A DNA stretch of 8,942 bases from JBBKWQ01 sp037969115 (GCA_037969115.1 JBBKWQ010000309.1:1-8942), one strand, 5' to 3'. Numbered from the stretch's first letter, positions 1 to 5,985 are shown. Numbers and translations: made by a program. The notes: generated by a model from the sequence alone, not told the origin.

Positions 1-230
1 GCGTAGACGTCGCGAACGTGGCAGGCGTACTCGAGCGCAGACCACGTCGCGACATCAGGACGACGACGCGTGGTCTCGTCATCGGCGATCAGCCGCTGCC
101 AGTCGGTGATGTTGGTGCGGATCAACGCCGCGACAGACGCGGGACGCGTGGTCGACGCGTCGAACTCACATTCCGCGCACGGTCGTTCGTTGACCCACGT
201 CCAGTCCTTCTCGTCGGGAACGATTGCCAT
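1..230 (-). CDS. DinB-family protein, N-terminal fragment (cut by the window edge)
   Basis: Reading the minus strand from the ATG at 230-228 gives 76 open codons up to the window edge. The translation starts MAIVPDEKDWTWV, then has a Cys-x2-Cys pair at residues 18 and 21 (RPCAECEFDAS) and the segment WSALEYACHVRDVY at about 63-76. These features are typical of DinB/YfiT-like four-helix-bundle proteins, in which the His of the ACHVRD stretch is one of three metal-binding histidines; the other two would lie outside the window. Such proteins are cytosolic, and some members act as mycothiol- or bacillithiol-dependent transferases; the substrate here cannot be read. No Shine-Dalgarno is visible. 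A weak -10-like GACTGT (complement of 235-240) lies only 4 bases before the ATG. The gene is divergent from the PLP enzyme, with 53 bases between the two start codons. Family call fairly sure, function unknown. Confidence 0.8.
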   Translation of the reverse strand, partial: MAIVPDEKDWTWVNERPCAECEFDASTTRPASVAALIRTNITDWQRLIADDETTRRRPDVATWSALEYACHVRDVY

Positions 231-272
231 GGTCACAGTCGAGCACATCGGACGACCGCCGTGGGCCAGTGT

Positions 273-278
273 TACGGT
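273..278 (+). promoter_or_regulatory. Possible -10 element for a leaderless PLP-enzyme transcript
   Basis: TACGGT fits the TANNNT pattern of actinobacterial -10 elements and ends 5 bases before the ATG at 284. There is no Shine-Dalgarno before that ATG, so transcription would start at or very near the start codon. No good -35 hexamer is visible 17-18 bases upstream. Confidence 0.4.
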
Positions 279-283
279 GCCCC

Positions 284-1210
284 ATGGCCAACCGACCTGG
301 CGCGCTCTCGGCGATCGGTCGTACACCGGTGGTGAAACTGTCGAAGTTTGCCGGACCCGACGCCGCGGAGGTCTGGGTGAAGCTCGAGGCGGCCAATCCG
401 ACCGGGTCGTACAAAGACCGGATGGCCTTGGCGATGATCGAGGGAGCTGAGGCGCGGGGTGAACTGCAACCCGGCCAAACCGTCGTGGAGTACACCGGCG
501 GCTCGACTGGAAGCTCGTTGGCTTTCGTGTGCAGCATCAAGGGGTACCCGTTGCGAATCGTCACGTCGAACGTCTTTGCCGACGAAAAGCTGAGGACGAT
601 GCGCGCCTTCGGCGCGGAACTCGAGCTGATCCACAGTGATGACGGCATCCATCCCGAATTGATCCCACAGATGCAGGCCCGCGCTGCGGAGATCGTGGAG
701 CAGGATGGTGCCTTCCCGACCGATCAGTTCAACAACCTCGACACACTCGACGGCTATCTCGAGATCGGGCGAGAACTGGTCGAACAGATCGATGGCGAGA
801 TCCACGGATGTGTCGCCTACGTGGGCGTGGGTGGGGCGTACACAGGGACGTGCCGGCCGATCCGCGAACGCTGGCCCGACGCGATCCGCACGATCGTCGA
901 GCCGGCCGAGTCCGCCGTCATCGCCGGCCGACCAGCCGGCAGTCACATGATCGAGGGTGGTGGTGTGGGCTTCGTGCCGCCGCTCATCACTCCAGACAGC
1001 TACGACCGTCTCGACGCGGTCAGCACCGACGACGCATTCGCTGCGGCACGCGAACTTGCGAGAACCGAAGGTGTCTGGACCGGGCCGAGCGGTGGCGCCA
1101 GCATCCTTGCGGCCACTCGTCTCGCCCGCGAGCTCGGACCCGGCCACTGCGTCGTCACCCTGCAACCCGACTCCGGCCTGAAATACCTGAGCGGCACCCT
1201 GTATTGCTGA
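284..1210 (+). CDS. PLP-dependent cysteine synthase family protein
   Basis: A 308-residue fold-type II PLP enzyme related to O-acetylserine sulfhydrylase (CysK/CysM) and cystathionine beta-synthase. These enzymes replace the beta substituent of serine or acylated serine, usually with sulfide or another thiol, in the cytosol. Visible motifs in order: ANPTGSYKDR at 38-46 with the probable Schiff-base lysine K44; the substrate loop TGGSTGSS at 71-78; the phosphate-binding glycine loop GVGGAYTG at 181-188; GPSGGAS at 267-273; and the C-terminal QPDSGLKYLS at 294-303. The substrate loop has Ser where CysK has Asn (TSGNT), as in a subgroup annotated only as cysteine synthase-like, so the true substrate is uncertain. 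I chose the ATG at 284 because homology begins there (ALSAIGRTPVVKL); an in-frame ATG at 224 would add 20 unrelated residues and overlap the divergent DinB gene. The next gene begins 39 bases downstream. Confidence 0.9.
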   Translation: MANRPGALSAIGRTPVVKLSKFAGPDAAEVWVKLEAANPTGSYKDRMALAMIEGAEARGELQPGQTVVEYTGGSTGSSLAFVCSIKGYPLRIVTSNVFADEKLRTMRAFGAELELIHSDDGIHPELIPQMQARAAEIVEQDGAFPTDQFNNLDTLDGYLEIGRELVEQIDGEIHGCVAYVGVGGAYTGTCRPIRERWPDAIRTIVEPAESAVIAGRPAGSHMIEGGGVGFVPPLITPDSYDRLDAVSTDDAFAAARELARTEGVWTGPSGGASILAATRLARELGPGHCVVTLQPDSGLKYLSGTLYC

Positions 1211-1232
1211 CCCTTTGAACGACGCGTAGGGT
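1204..1232 (+). promoter_or_regulatory. Possible promoter of the SseB-like/TIR-like gene
   Basis: TTGCTG (1204-1209) and TAGGGT (1227-1232) are separated by 17 bases, resembling a sigma-70-type promoter. The -35 part overlaps the stop codon of the PLP enzyme. If real, the downstream gene can be transcribed alone as well as by read-through. Confidence 0.35.
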
Positions 1233-1239
1233 CGAACCT

Positions 1240-1244
1240 GGAGG
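1240..1244 (+). promoter_or_regulatory. Ribosome binding site fixing the start at 1250
   Basis: GGAGG sits 5 bases before the ATG at 1250. It is one of only three clear Shine-Dalgarno sequences in the window and supports this start strongly. Confidence 0.75.
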
Positions 1245-1249
1245 ACGAG

Positions 1250-2302
1250 ATGAGCCCAACACCAGGCCGCCTCGCGAACGATCGCCCCGAGGGGCGGCAC
1301 GGCCAACTGGTCTTCGATGTGCCGGTTGACCCGGAAGGCCAGCTCAAGCGCGTGTTGCGCTCGGTTCTGCGGTCGTTTCCAACGGTTCGATCTGCAACGC
1401 TCATCGAGGTCCAAGGCGGCGAGTACGGAGAGTCTCCGACCCTGACCGTGCTCGTTTCGAGCGATGACCCCGACCGTGCCGCGCCGGCACTCGAGGCGCT
1501 GCGTACAGCAGTTCCAGCGGCACGTCGAGTGGTTGTTCGCATCGCCACGGACGATGTGCTGTCCCGTTACGCCATCGAACGTGCCATACCGTTCTACTCT
1601 CGTGATCTCGAACCGCTGCCACCCGTACTCGACGACGAAGGGCTACGTGCACGGGTGGCCGAGCTTCCCGACACCACGAGTCTCCACCCGATGTTCGCCG
1701 ATTACCCCGGACTCTTCGAGGAGCAGCGGAACCACTCGCACCGATCGGCCAAGGAGTTCATCGTTGACGTCGCGAGCCGCCAGACGAGGTTCTCGCTCCT
1801 CCTGCGGACGTTCGGAACCGATGCGGTCGAAGGACCATCCACCCTCGTCGACGACGACACGTGGATCGCCTCGCTGAGTCGACCGATCGAGAAGACGGTG
1901 TCCGAACTGACCCCGCTCCAGCTCTTGGCCATCTCGAACCCGAGAGACCCGATCGGTTCGCCGTATTCGCACCAGCTGCAATTGGACGACCGTTGGTTCG
2001 ACATCGCCGTCGCGCTCATCGCCCGCGCATCCATGATCTTCGTCATTTGCGACTCGACGACCAGCGGCATCACGGACGAACTGCTTGCTATCCAGCAACT
2101 CGACCGTGAAGTCAGCTGTTGCTTGATCGTTCCGGGGGACGACTTCGCGAGCCACTACGCCGTGCTCCACTTCGGTCATGTCGACCCGCCGGAGAACCGT
2201 TCCAACGACGTGGCCGGTTTCCGCCGACAGTTGGTGACCTTCGGTACGACAACGACGACCGGAGAGCTTTCCGAGGCGCACGCCAAGCTTCGGCTCCGCT
2301 GA
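1250..2302 (+). CDS. SseB C-terminal-like domain fused to a TIR/deoxyribosyltransferase-like domain
   Basis: A 350-residue soluble protein with no signal peptide or membrane segment. Residues about 28-118 have the pattern of the SseB C-terminal domain: an amphipathic helix (QLKRVLRSVLRSFPTVRSA), hydrophobic strands (TLTVLVS, RRVVVRIA) and the closing PFYSRD motif at 114-119. Residues about 180-297 look like a Rossmann-type domain: FSLLLRTF at 181-188, LQLLAISNPRDPIGS at 223-237, DDRWFDIAVALIARASMIFVICDSTTSGITDEL at 247-278 (cited as one stretch: DDRWFD, then a helix, then strand MIFVICD), and CLIVPGDD at 291-298. The DST...DEL part resembles the strand plus conserved Glu of TIR and nucleoside deoxyribosyltransferase folds; E277 would be the active-site candidate. 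Both domain calls come from memory of family patterns and were not searched. It follows the PLP enzyme by 39 bases and may share its transcript. SseB overproduction in E. coli alters serine sensitivity, but its biochemical role is unclear. Confidence 0.7.
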   Translation: MSPTPGRLANDRPEGRHGQLVFDVPVDPEGQLKRVLRSVLRSFPTVRSATLIEVQGGEYGESPTLTVLVSSDDPDRAAPALEALRTAVPAARRVVVRIATDDVLSRYAIERAIPFYSRDLEPLPPVLDDEGLRARVAELPDTTSLHPMFADYPGLFEEQRNHSHRSAKEFIVDVASRQTRFSLLLRTFGTDAVEGPSTLVDDDTWIASLSRPIEKTVSELTPLQLLAISNPRDPIGSPYSHQLQLDDRWFDIAVALIARASMIFVICDSTTSGITDELLAIQQLDREVSCCLIVPGDDFASHYAVLHFGHVDPPENRSNDVAGFRRQLVTFGTTTTTGELSEAHAKLRLR

Positions 2303-3484
2303 TCAGACCCCGCGCTCACCGGCCGAGCCGGGTGCGATGACCACTTTCATGGCGTCGCCCGCCGCCAACGCGGTTTGCATCGCTTCGTTCGCCTCGGTGA
2401 TCAGGAATCGATGCGTCACGGCGCGATGGAATGGCACGGTGTCGTGGTGATCGGCGAGCATGCGAAGCGTCGCGTCGTACGACCGGGCGTCTTCGCCGGC
2501 AACACCCACGAGCGTCAGGTTGCGTCCCAGGAGATCCGCCGGGTTGAGGTCGACCGGGCCCAGGTCGACAAAGGCGCCCACCTCCAACATGGTGCCACCG
2601 TCACGGAGCAGGCTCAGCGCCGTGACGAAACTCGACGGATGGCCCGTGGCGTCCACCACGACGTCGACGCCACCAGGAACCAGGGCTGACACACGCGCCC
2701 CCACTTCGGCCGGATCGTCACCCACTGACACGCAATCGGTCGCGCCGAGATCGGCGGCGATGTCGAGCCGCGCCTCGAAGGGATCGATCGCAATGACTCG
2801 GCCTGCGCCGAGCAAGGCCGCCTTCGCCGCGTGCACCAGCCCGACGGGACCGACGCCGACAACGGCAACCGAATCGCCGGGCCGGAAACCCGACGGGCGC
2901 GGCATCCGGGCGGCAAGATCGAGACTGTGCGTGACCGCGAACAGTTCGGTGAGCACCGCAACGTGGTCGGGCAACCCCTCGGGCACCTTGAACACCGGCG
3001 TGTTCGGGCGGAGATACAGGTACTCGGCGAATCCTCCGAACAGGTGCGGCGCCTCGGCACACGACAACGAGTTGCCGTAATTCTCGAGATTGCGACAGAA
3101 GTAGTACGGGAAGTCCTCGATGCAATACCGGCAGACCCCGCACGCCCTGTTCGGGGCCGGGACGATCCGGTCGCCGATCGACAAGGGCGACCCGTCGAAG
3201 GCAGTTGCGCCGCCATCGCCGACAGCCGCGACCAGGCCGACGTTCTCGTGACCCTGGATGATGGGAAACGGCGTGGAGCTGGCGTGATCGGTGCCGGCGT
3301 ACTGCTCGGTCTCACCTCGATACGTGTGCTTGTCGGTGCCACAGATGCCCGACGCGAGCATCTCGACGAGAATCGCGCCGGGTTCCAACTCGGTCGGCAT
3401 CGGGAAACGTTCGATGCGCAGATCGAACGGCGCCACCAGCGTCGCCGCGAGTACGTCGACCCGCTCATCCTGCACCTTGTTCAC
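2303..3484 (-). CDS. Zinc-dependent medium-chain alcohol/polyol dehydrogenase, probably NAD-linked
   Basis: A 393-residue cytosolic enzyme of the medium-chain dehydrogenase/reductase family, which oxidises an alcohol or polyol hydroxyl. Catalytic zinc ligands are visible as C48 (SGICGTDKH) and H79-E80 (IQGHENVG). A structural-zinc lobe carries cysteines at 115, 118, 121 and 130 (CGVCRYC then C), with 8 residues in the last gap where 7 is usual. The Rossmann motif GVGPVG is at 210-215 and the second strand ends in aspartate (VIAID, D234), which favours NAD over NADP. The sequence reminds me of sugar/polyol and scyllo-inosose-type dehydrogenases, but the substrate cannot be read. I chose the GTG at 3484: it lies 6 bases after a -10-like GAGACT, whereas the ATG at 3595 would add 37 residues with no family match and run into the divergent gene. 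Another GTG at 3475 is possible. The stop codon abuts that of the neighbouring convergent gene. Confidence 0.88.
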   Translation of the reverse strand: MNKVQDERVDVLAATLVAPFDLRIERFPMPTELEPGAILVEMLASGICGTDKHTYRGETEQYAGTDHASSTPFPIIQGHENVGLVAAVGDGGATAFDGSPLSIGDRIVPAPNRACGVCRYCIEDFPYYFCRNLENYGNSLSCAEAPHLFGGFAEYLYLRPNTPVFKVPEGLPDHVAVLTELFAVTHSLDLAARMPRPSGFRPGDSVAVVGVGPVGLVHAAKAALLGAGRVIAIDPFEARLDIAADLGATDCVSVGDDPAEVGARVSALVPGGVDVVVDATGHPSSFVTALSLLRDGGTMLEVGAFVDLGPVDLNPADLLGRNLTLVGVAGEDARSYDATLRMLADHHDTVPFHRAVTHRFLITEANEAMQTALAAGDAMKVVIAPGSAGERGV

Positions 3485-3490
3485 TACTGC

Positions 3491-3496
3491 AGTCTC
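3491..3496 (-). promoter_or_regulatory. Possible -10 element for a leaderless dehydrogenase transcript
   Basis: On the minus strand GAGACT ends 6 bases before the GTG at 3484. No Shine-Dalgarno precedes that GTG. The position matches the other leaderless-type starts in the window; the hexamer itself is a weak match. Confidence 0.35.
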
Positions 3497-3572
3497 GCAC
3501 GCGATGGACAGGGCCGATATTCCAAGCAGCGAACGCCCTGCTGTGGGTAATGTCGCGCCACCAAAGTCACAC

Positions 3573-3577
3573 GGAGG
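3573..3577 (+). promoter_or_regulatory. Ribosome binding site fixing the start at 3585
   Basis: GGAGG lies 7 bases before the ATG at 3585 and decides this start over upstream in-frame codons. A TANNNT-type hexamer, TAATGT, is at 3548-3553 and could be the -10 of this gene, though no -35 is evident. Confidence 0.75.
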
Positions 3578-3584
3578 TGCCGCC

Positions 3585-4040
3585 ATGTCCACCATTTCAC
3601 GACGCAGTCTGATCGCCGCAGCCCCCGCCTCGGGGATTGCCGTTGCCGCCGTTGCCCTCGCGCCTCAATCGGCGATGGCGGCGGTGCCGGGCACCGTCGA
3701 ACTCATCACACCGTTCCGGCTGCAGGACAGCCGCATCAACGAACCCGACAAGTACGACACGTCTGCTCGCGACGGCTTGGCCGTCCCCGGCATCGTCGGC
3801 AAACACGGCGTGATCCTGAACGTCACGGTCACCGACACCGAGGGGTGGGGCTTCTTTCGTATCGGCGAGGGATTCGAGGACGAACCCACCACGTCGAACA
3901 TCAACTGGTACACCGACGGACAGACGGTCGCGAACATGGCGATCGTCATGATCACGCCACCATCGGGCGGTATCGACGTCCAGGGCGGCGGGAACGGTCG
4001 GGCACACCTGATCATCGACGTGATGGGTTTCGTGTCCTGA
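3585..4040 (+). CDS. Tat-exported single-module beta-repeat protein
   Basis: A 151-residue exported protein of unknown function. The N-terminus has a twin-arginine motif (SRRSLIA, arginines at 6-7), a hydrophobic stretch to about residue 27, and a likely signal-peptidase site after A32 (AMA before AVPG), so it is probably exported folded by the Tat route. The mature part is almost exactly one copy of a module I know from large actinobacterial secreted and surface proteins: PFRLQDSR at 43-50 (usually RLLDTR), GVILNVTVTDT at 75-85, GFFRIGEG at 89-96, TTSNINWYTDGQTVANMAIV across 102-121, and HLIIDVMGFVS at 141-151. In larger proteins this module recurs or accompanies enzymatic domains; here it stands alone with no catalytic partner. 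It is divergent from the dehydrogenase and 67 bases before the beta-helix gene on the same strand. Confidence 0.85.
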   Translation: MSTISRRSLIAAAPASGIAVAAVALAPQSAMAAVPGTVELITPFRLQDSRINEPDKYDTSARDGLAVPGIVGKHGVILNVTVTDTEGWGFFRIGEGFEDEPTTSNINWYTDGQTVANMAIVMITPPSGGIDVQGGGNGRAHLIIDVMGFVS

Positions 4041-4052
4041 CCCCTCGCTCGA

Positions 4053-4076
4053 CGCCGTCGCGTTGATGTGACGGTG
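4053..4076 (+). terminator. Weak hairpin after the Tat-exported protein gene
   Basis: CGCCGTC (4053-4059) can pair with GACGGTG (4070-4076), 7 pairs including one G-U, around a 10-base loop, starting 13 bases after the stop codon. No T-run follows. It could separate this gene from the beta-helix gene, but a chance stem in GC-rich DNA is equally possible. Confidence 0.25.
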
Positions 4077-4095
4077 GCACGGCAGCCAACTCGGC

Positions 4096-4101
4096 GATAC
4101 T
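4096..4101 (+). promoter_or_regulatory. Possible -10 element for a leaderless beta-helix transcript
   Basis: GATACT ends 6 bases before the GTG at 4108, which has no Shine-Dalgarno. The hexamer is close to the consensus TATACT seen in actinobacterial promoters. No convincing -35 lies 17-18 bases upstream. Confidence 0.45.
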
Positions 4102-4107
4102 GAGTCG

Positions 4108-5223
4108 GTGAACGTTCGAACGACAGCCGTGCTGGCGATCGCCGCGATCGGCCTGACCGGCGCCGTGGTGACGGCGGCGGCTGCGACCCGGATCGACGGT
4201 CCTGCGACTGCCGACGCCGTTGCTCGGCGCGTATCCAGACCTGGGCCGGGAAACCCGGGCGGCGGCCCGCTGCCGGCCGATGCCCTGCCGGTCGACACGT
4301 CACGTCCCGACATCACGATCGGCAACGGCACACCGGCGAGTTGCACGTCGGCCGCCGTCGTCGACGGCGTCGCCCGCGGCGGGATCATCACGTTCAACTG
4401 CGGGCCTGCCCCTGTGACCATCGAGATGGCCCAGACCGCCAAGGTGGTCAACACCTCCCCGGTCGTGGTACTCGATGGCGGCGGCAAGGTCACGCTCAGC
4501 GGCGCGGACCAGCGCCGCATCCTCTACATGAACACCTGCGACCGGGCACAAGTGTGGACGACGTCGCACTGCCAGAACCAGGACCACCCGCAACTCACCA
4601 TCCAGGGGCTGCATTTCACTCGCGGCAACAGCACCGGCGATACGACCGAAGGCGGCGGTGGCGGCGCGGTGTTCGTGCGGGGTGGCCGGGTGAAGGTGAT
4701 CGAGAGCTCGTTCACGTCGAATCGTTGCGACTCGAACGGCCCAGACCTGGGTGGTGCATCGCTGCGCGTGCTCAGCCAGTACCAGGGGCTGCCGGTCATC
4801 GTCGCCACGAGCACGTTCGGAGGCGGCCCGGGGCAGCGCAACCGCTGCTCGAACGGCGCCGGCGTGTCGAGCATCGGTGTCTCGTGGCGGGTCTACAACA
4901 GCTTGTTCACACACAACGACGCGATCGGCAACGGCGCGAACCCCGCGAGAGCAGGCACACCCGGCGGCGGTAGCGGCGGCGCGATCTACCTCGATGGCAA
5001 CGAGTTCACACTCGACCTCATCGGCAGCGTCGTGCGGGACAACTCCGCCAACGAGGGGGGCGGCGCGATCTTCTTCGTCTCGAACAACCGAACGGGGGAA
5101 CTCCGCATCACCAACTCGATCCTCCAACGCAACCCGAGCAGCGGCTTCGAGACTTCTGGTTTCCCGGGGATCTTCTTCCTCGGGCGTGGCTCGCCGCAGG
5201 TCACGAACTCCACGATCGAGTAG
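4108..5223 (+). CDS. Secreted right-handed parallel beta-helix repeat protein
   Basis: A 371-residue exported protein starting at GTG. Residues 1-27 form a Sec-type signal peptide (basic start MNVRTT, hydrophobic core, Ala-rich end TAAAAT). A linker rich in Gly, Pro and Asp follows. Then comes a segment with two cysteines (ASCTSAAV, GGIITFNCG) and a strand-rich region with VVLDGGGKVTLSG. The rest is a series of beta-helix rungs of the polymorphic-membrane-protein/pectate-lyase-like type: GGAVFVRGGRVKVIESSF followed by SNRC, GGAIYLDG followed by VVRDN, GGAIFF followed by LRITNSILQRN, and a last SPQVTNSTIE at the C-terminus. No catalytic residues of polysaccharide lyases stand out. The likely role is at the cell surface or outside the cell (adhesion or polysaccharide contact), but that is inference. 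There is no sortase motif or membrane anchor at the C-terminus. Confidence 0.85.
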   Translation: MNVRTTAVLAIAAIGLTGAVVTAAAATRIDGPATADAVARRVSRPGPGNPGGGPLPADALPVDTSRPDITIGNGTPASCTSAAVVDGVARGGIITFNCGPAPVTIEMAQTAKVVNTSPVVVLDGGGKVTLSGADQRRILYMNTCDRAQVWTTSHCQNQDHPQLTIQGLHFTRGNSTGDTTEGGGGGAVFVRGGRVKVIESSFTSNRCDSNGPDLGGASLRVLSQYQGLPVIVATSTFGGGPGQRNRCSNGAGVSSIGVSWRVYNSLFTHNDAIGNGANPARAGTPGGGSGGAIYLDGNEFTLDLIGSVVRDNSANEGGGAIFFVSNNRTGELRITNSILQRNPSSGFETSGFPGIFFLGRGSPQVTNSTIE

Positions 5224-5231
5224 CCCACACC

Positions 5232-5264
5232 GACGGGCATCGCCGGTCGCCGGTCGATGTCGTC
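5232..5264. terminator. Imperfect hairpin between convergent beta-helix and engB genes
   Basis: In the 69-base gap between two stop codons, GACGGGCATCG (5232-5242) pairs with CGATGTCGTC (5255-5264) apart from a small internal mismatch/bulge, leaving a 12-base loop. It could end transcription from either side. There is no clear T-run on either strand. Confidence 0.3.
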
Positions 5265-5292
5265 TTCCGAAGCACGTCGAACGAGCAGGTCG

Positions 5293-5877
5293 TCAGCGCG
5301 TGAGGTGACTGCGCACGAGGGTTCGTAGCGTTTCGACGCCTGTGCCCTTGGCGGCGCTGACCCAGACGATGTCGCCTTTCTCGAGGTCGCAGCCCTCGGC
5401 GAGGTCGCGCTTGCGGGTCGCCCGCTTCGACGACTTCACCTTGTCGTGTTTCGTCGCCACCACCGTATGGGGCACCTGGTGATACCGCAGCCAGTCGAGC
5501 ATGTGCTGGTCGAGCGGCGTCGGACCGATCGCGCCGTCGACGAGGACGAACACCATCTCGAGTTCTTCGCGTTCGAGCAGGTAGCCCTCGATCATCGCCG
5601 GCCACTCCTTTCGGACCCGACCGGGCACCTTGGCGTAGCCGTAGCCCGGTAGATCCACCACCGTGCCACCACCGGCATGGTCGAAGATGTTGATGAGCTG
5701 AGTGCGCCCCGGGGTGTTCGACACCCGGGCGAGTTGTTTGGCATTGGCCAACGCGTTGATGAGCGAAGACTTGCCCACGTTCGAGCGACCGACGAACGCC
5801 ACTTCCGCATCGGAATCCGGCAGCTGCGACCGTTTCGACGCAGACGATGCGAACGTCAGCTGGAGCGGACTGGTCAT
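5293..5877 (-). CDS. engB: Ribosome biogenesis GTP-binding protein EngB/YsxC/YihA
   Basis: A 194-residue TRAFAC-class GTPase needed for late assembly of the 50S ribosomal subunit; it acts in the cytosol on the nascent large subunit. All GTP-binding motifs are present: G1 GRSNVGKSS at 30-38, the EngB-typical switch I segment RVSNTPGRTQLIN at 51-63, G3 DLPGYGYAKV at 75-84, G4 TKHDK at 142-146, and G5 SAAKG at 174-178. Length is normal for the family, with no added domain. The ATG at 5877 places the family's N-terminal segment correctly. It has no Shine-Dalgarno but a good -10-like TACACT 7 bases upstream, so the mRNA is probably leaderless. In many bacteria engB sits beside lon or clpX; here it stands alone between two exported-protein genes, convergent with one and divergent from the other. 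Confidence 0.96.
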   Translation of the reverse strand: MTSPLQLTFASSASKRSQLPDSDAEVAFVGRSNVGKSSLINALANAKQLARVSNTPGRTQLINIFDHAGGGTVVDLPGYGYAKVPGRVRKEWPAMIEGYLLEREELEMVFVLVDGAIGPTPLDQHMLDWLRYHQVPHTVVATKHDKVKSSKRATRKRDLAEGCDLEKGDIVWVSAAKGTGVETLRTLVRSHLTR

Positions 5878-5884
5878 TCACGTG

Positions 5885-5890
5885 AGTGTA
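5885..5890 (-). promoter_or_regulatory. Possible -10 element for a leaderless engB transcript
   Basis: On the minus strand TACACT ends 7 bases before the engB ATG. It is among the best -10 matches in the window, and no Shine-Dalgarno separates it from the start. The -35 position holds no clear TTGACA-like sequence. Confidence 0.5.
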
Positions 5891-5951
5891 CGAGCGGCAA
5901 ATTCCGTGCACGTCGACTCGACCTTCTGCAAGAGTGGTTGGTGAGTGATCC

Positions 5952-5973
5952 GAGGTCGATCCGCGTCGACCTC
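5952..5973. repeat. Perfect 8-bp inverted repeat upstream of the lipoprotein gene
   Basis: GAGGTCGA (5952-5959) and TCGACCTC (5966-5973) are exact reverse complements around a 6-base centre (TCCGCG). The repeat ends 7 bases before the GGAGG ribosome binding site and 19 bases before the ATG at 5993. It could be an operator for a dimeric regulator, or an mRNA hairpin in the 5' leader that affects ribosome access. It lies in the divergent region between engB and the lipoprotein gene, far (about 75 bases) from the engB start, so the lipoprotein gene is the likelier target. Confidence 0.6.
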
Positions 5974-5980
5974 TGTGCAG

Positions 5981-5985
5981 GGAGG
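5981..5985 (+). promoter_or_regulatory. Ribosome binding site fixing the start at 5993
   Basis: GGAGG lies 7 bases before the ATG at 5993. It rules out the in-frame GTG at 5945, which would bury the signal peptide behind 16 extra residues. Confidence 0.8.

Noticed and set aside
224..283. Upstream in-frame ATG at 224 for the PLP enzyme
   Set aside because: The 20 extra residues show no family resemblance and would overlap the divergent DinB gene start; the ATG at 284 has a well-placed -10-like element.
272..1414. Long open frame on the minus strand opposite the PLP enzyme (380 codons)
   Set aside because: Its translation is low in complexity with no recognisable motif, and it is antisense to a gene with clear catalytic motifs. 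Long antisense frames are common in GC-rich DNA.
3525..3542. AGCAG/CTGCT inverted repeat in the divergent region between dehydrogenase and Tat-protein genes
   Set aside because: Only 5 bp with an 8-base loop, which is expected by chance in DNA of this composition. Kept out of the features for lack of any other support.
3485..3595. Upstream ATG at 3595 for the dehydrogenase
   Set aside because: It adds 37 residues with no match to the family and extends across the start of the divergent Tat-signal gene.
4300..5127. Minus-strand open frame opposite the beta-helix gene (275 codons)
   Set aside because: The composition (Ala, Arg, Asp, Val rich with no pattern) is that of a shadow frame; the plus-strand beta-helix rungs and signal peptide are the real coding signal.
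5201..5911. Second minus-strand frame over engB (236 codons)
   Set aside because: engB in the other frame has all five GTPase motifs; this one has none.
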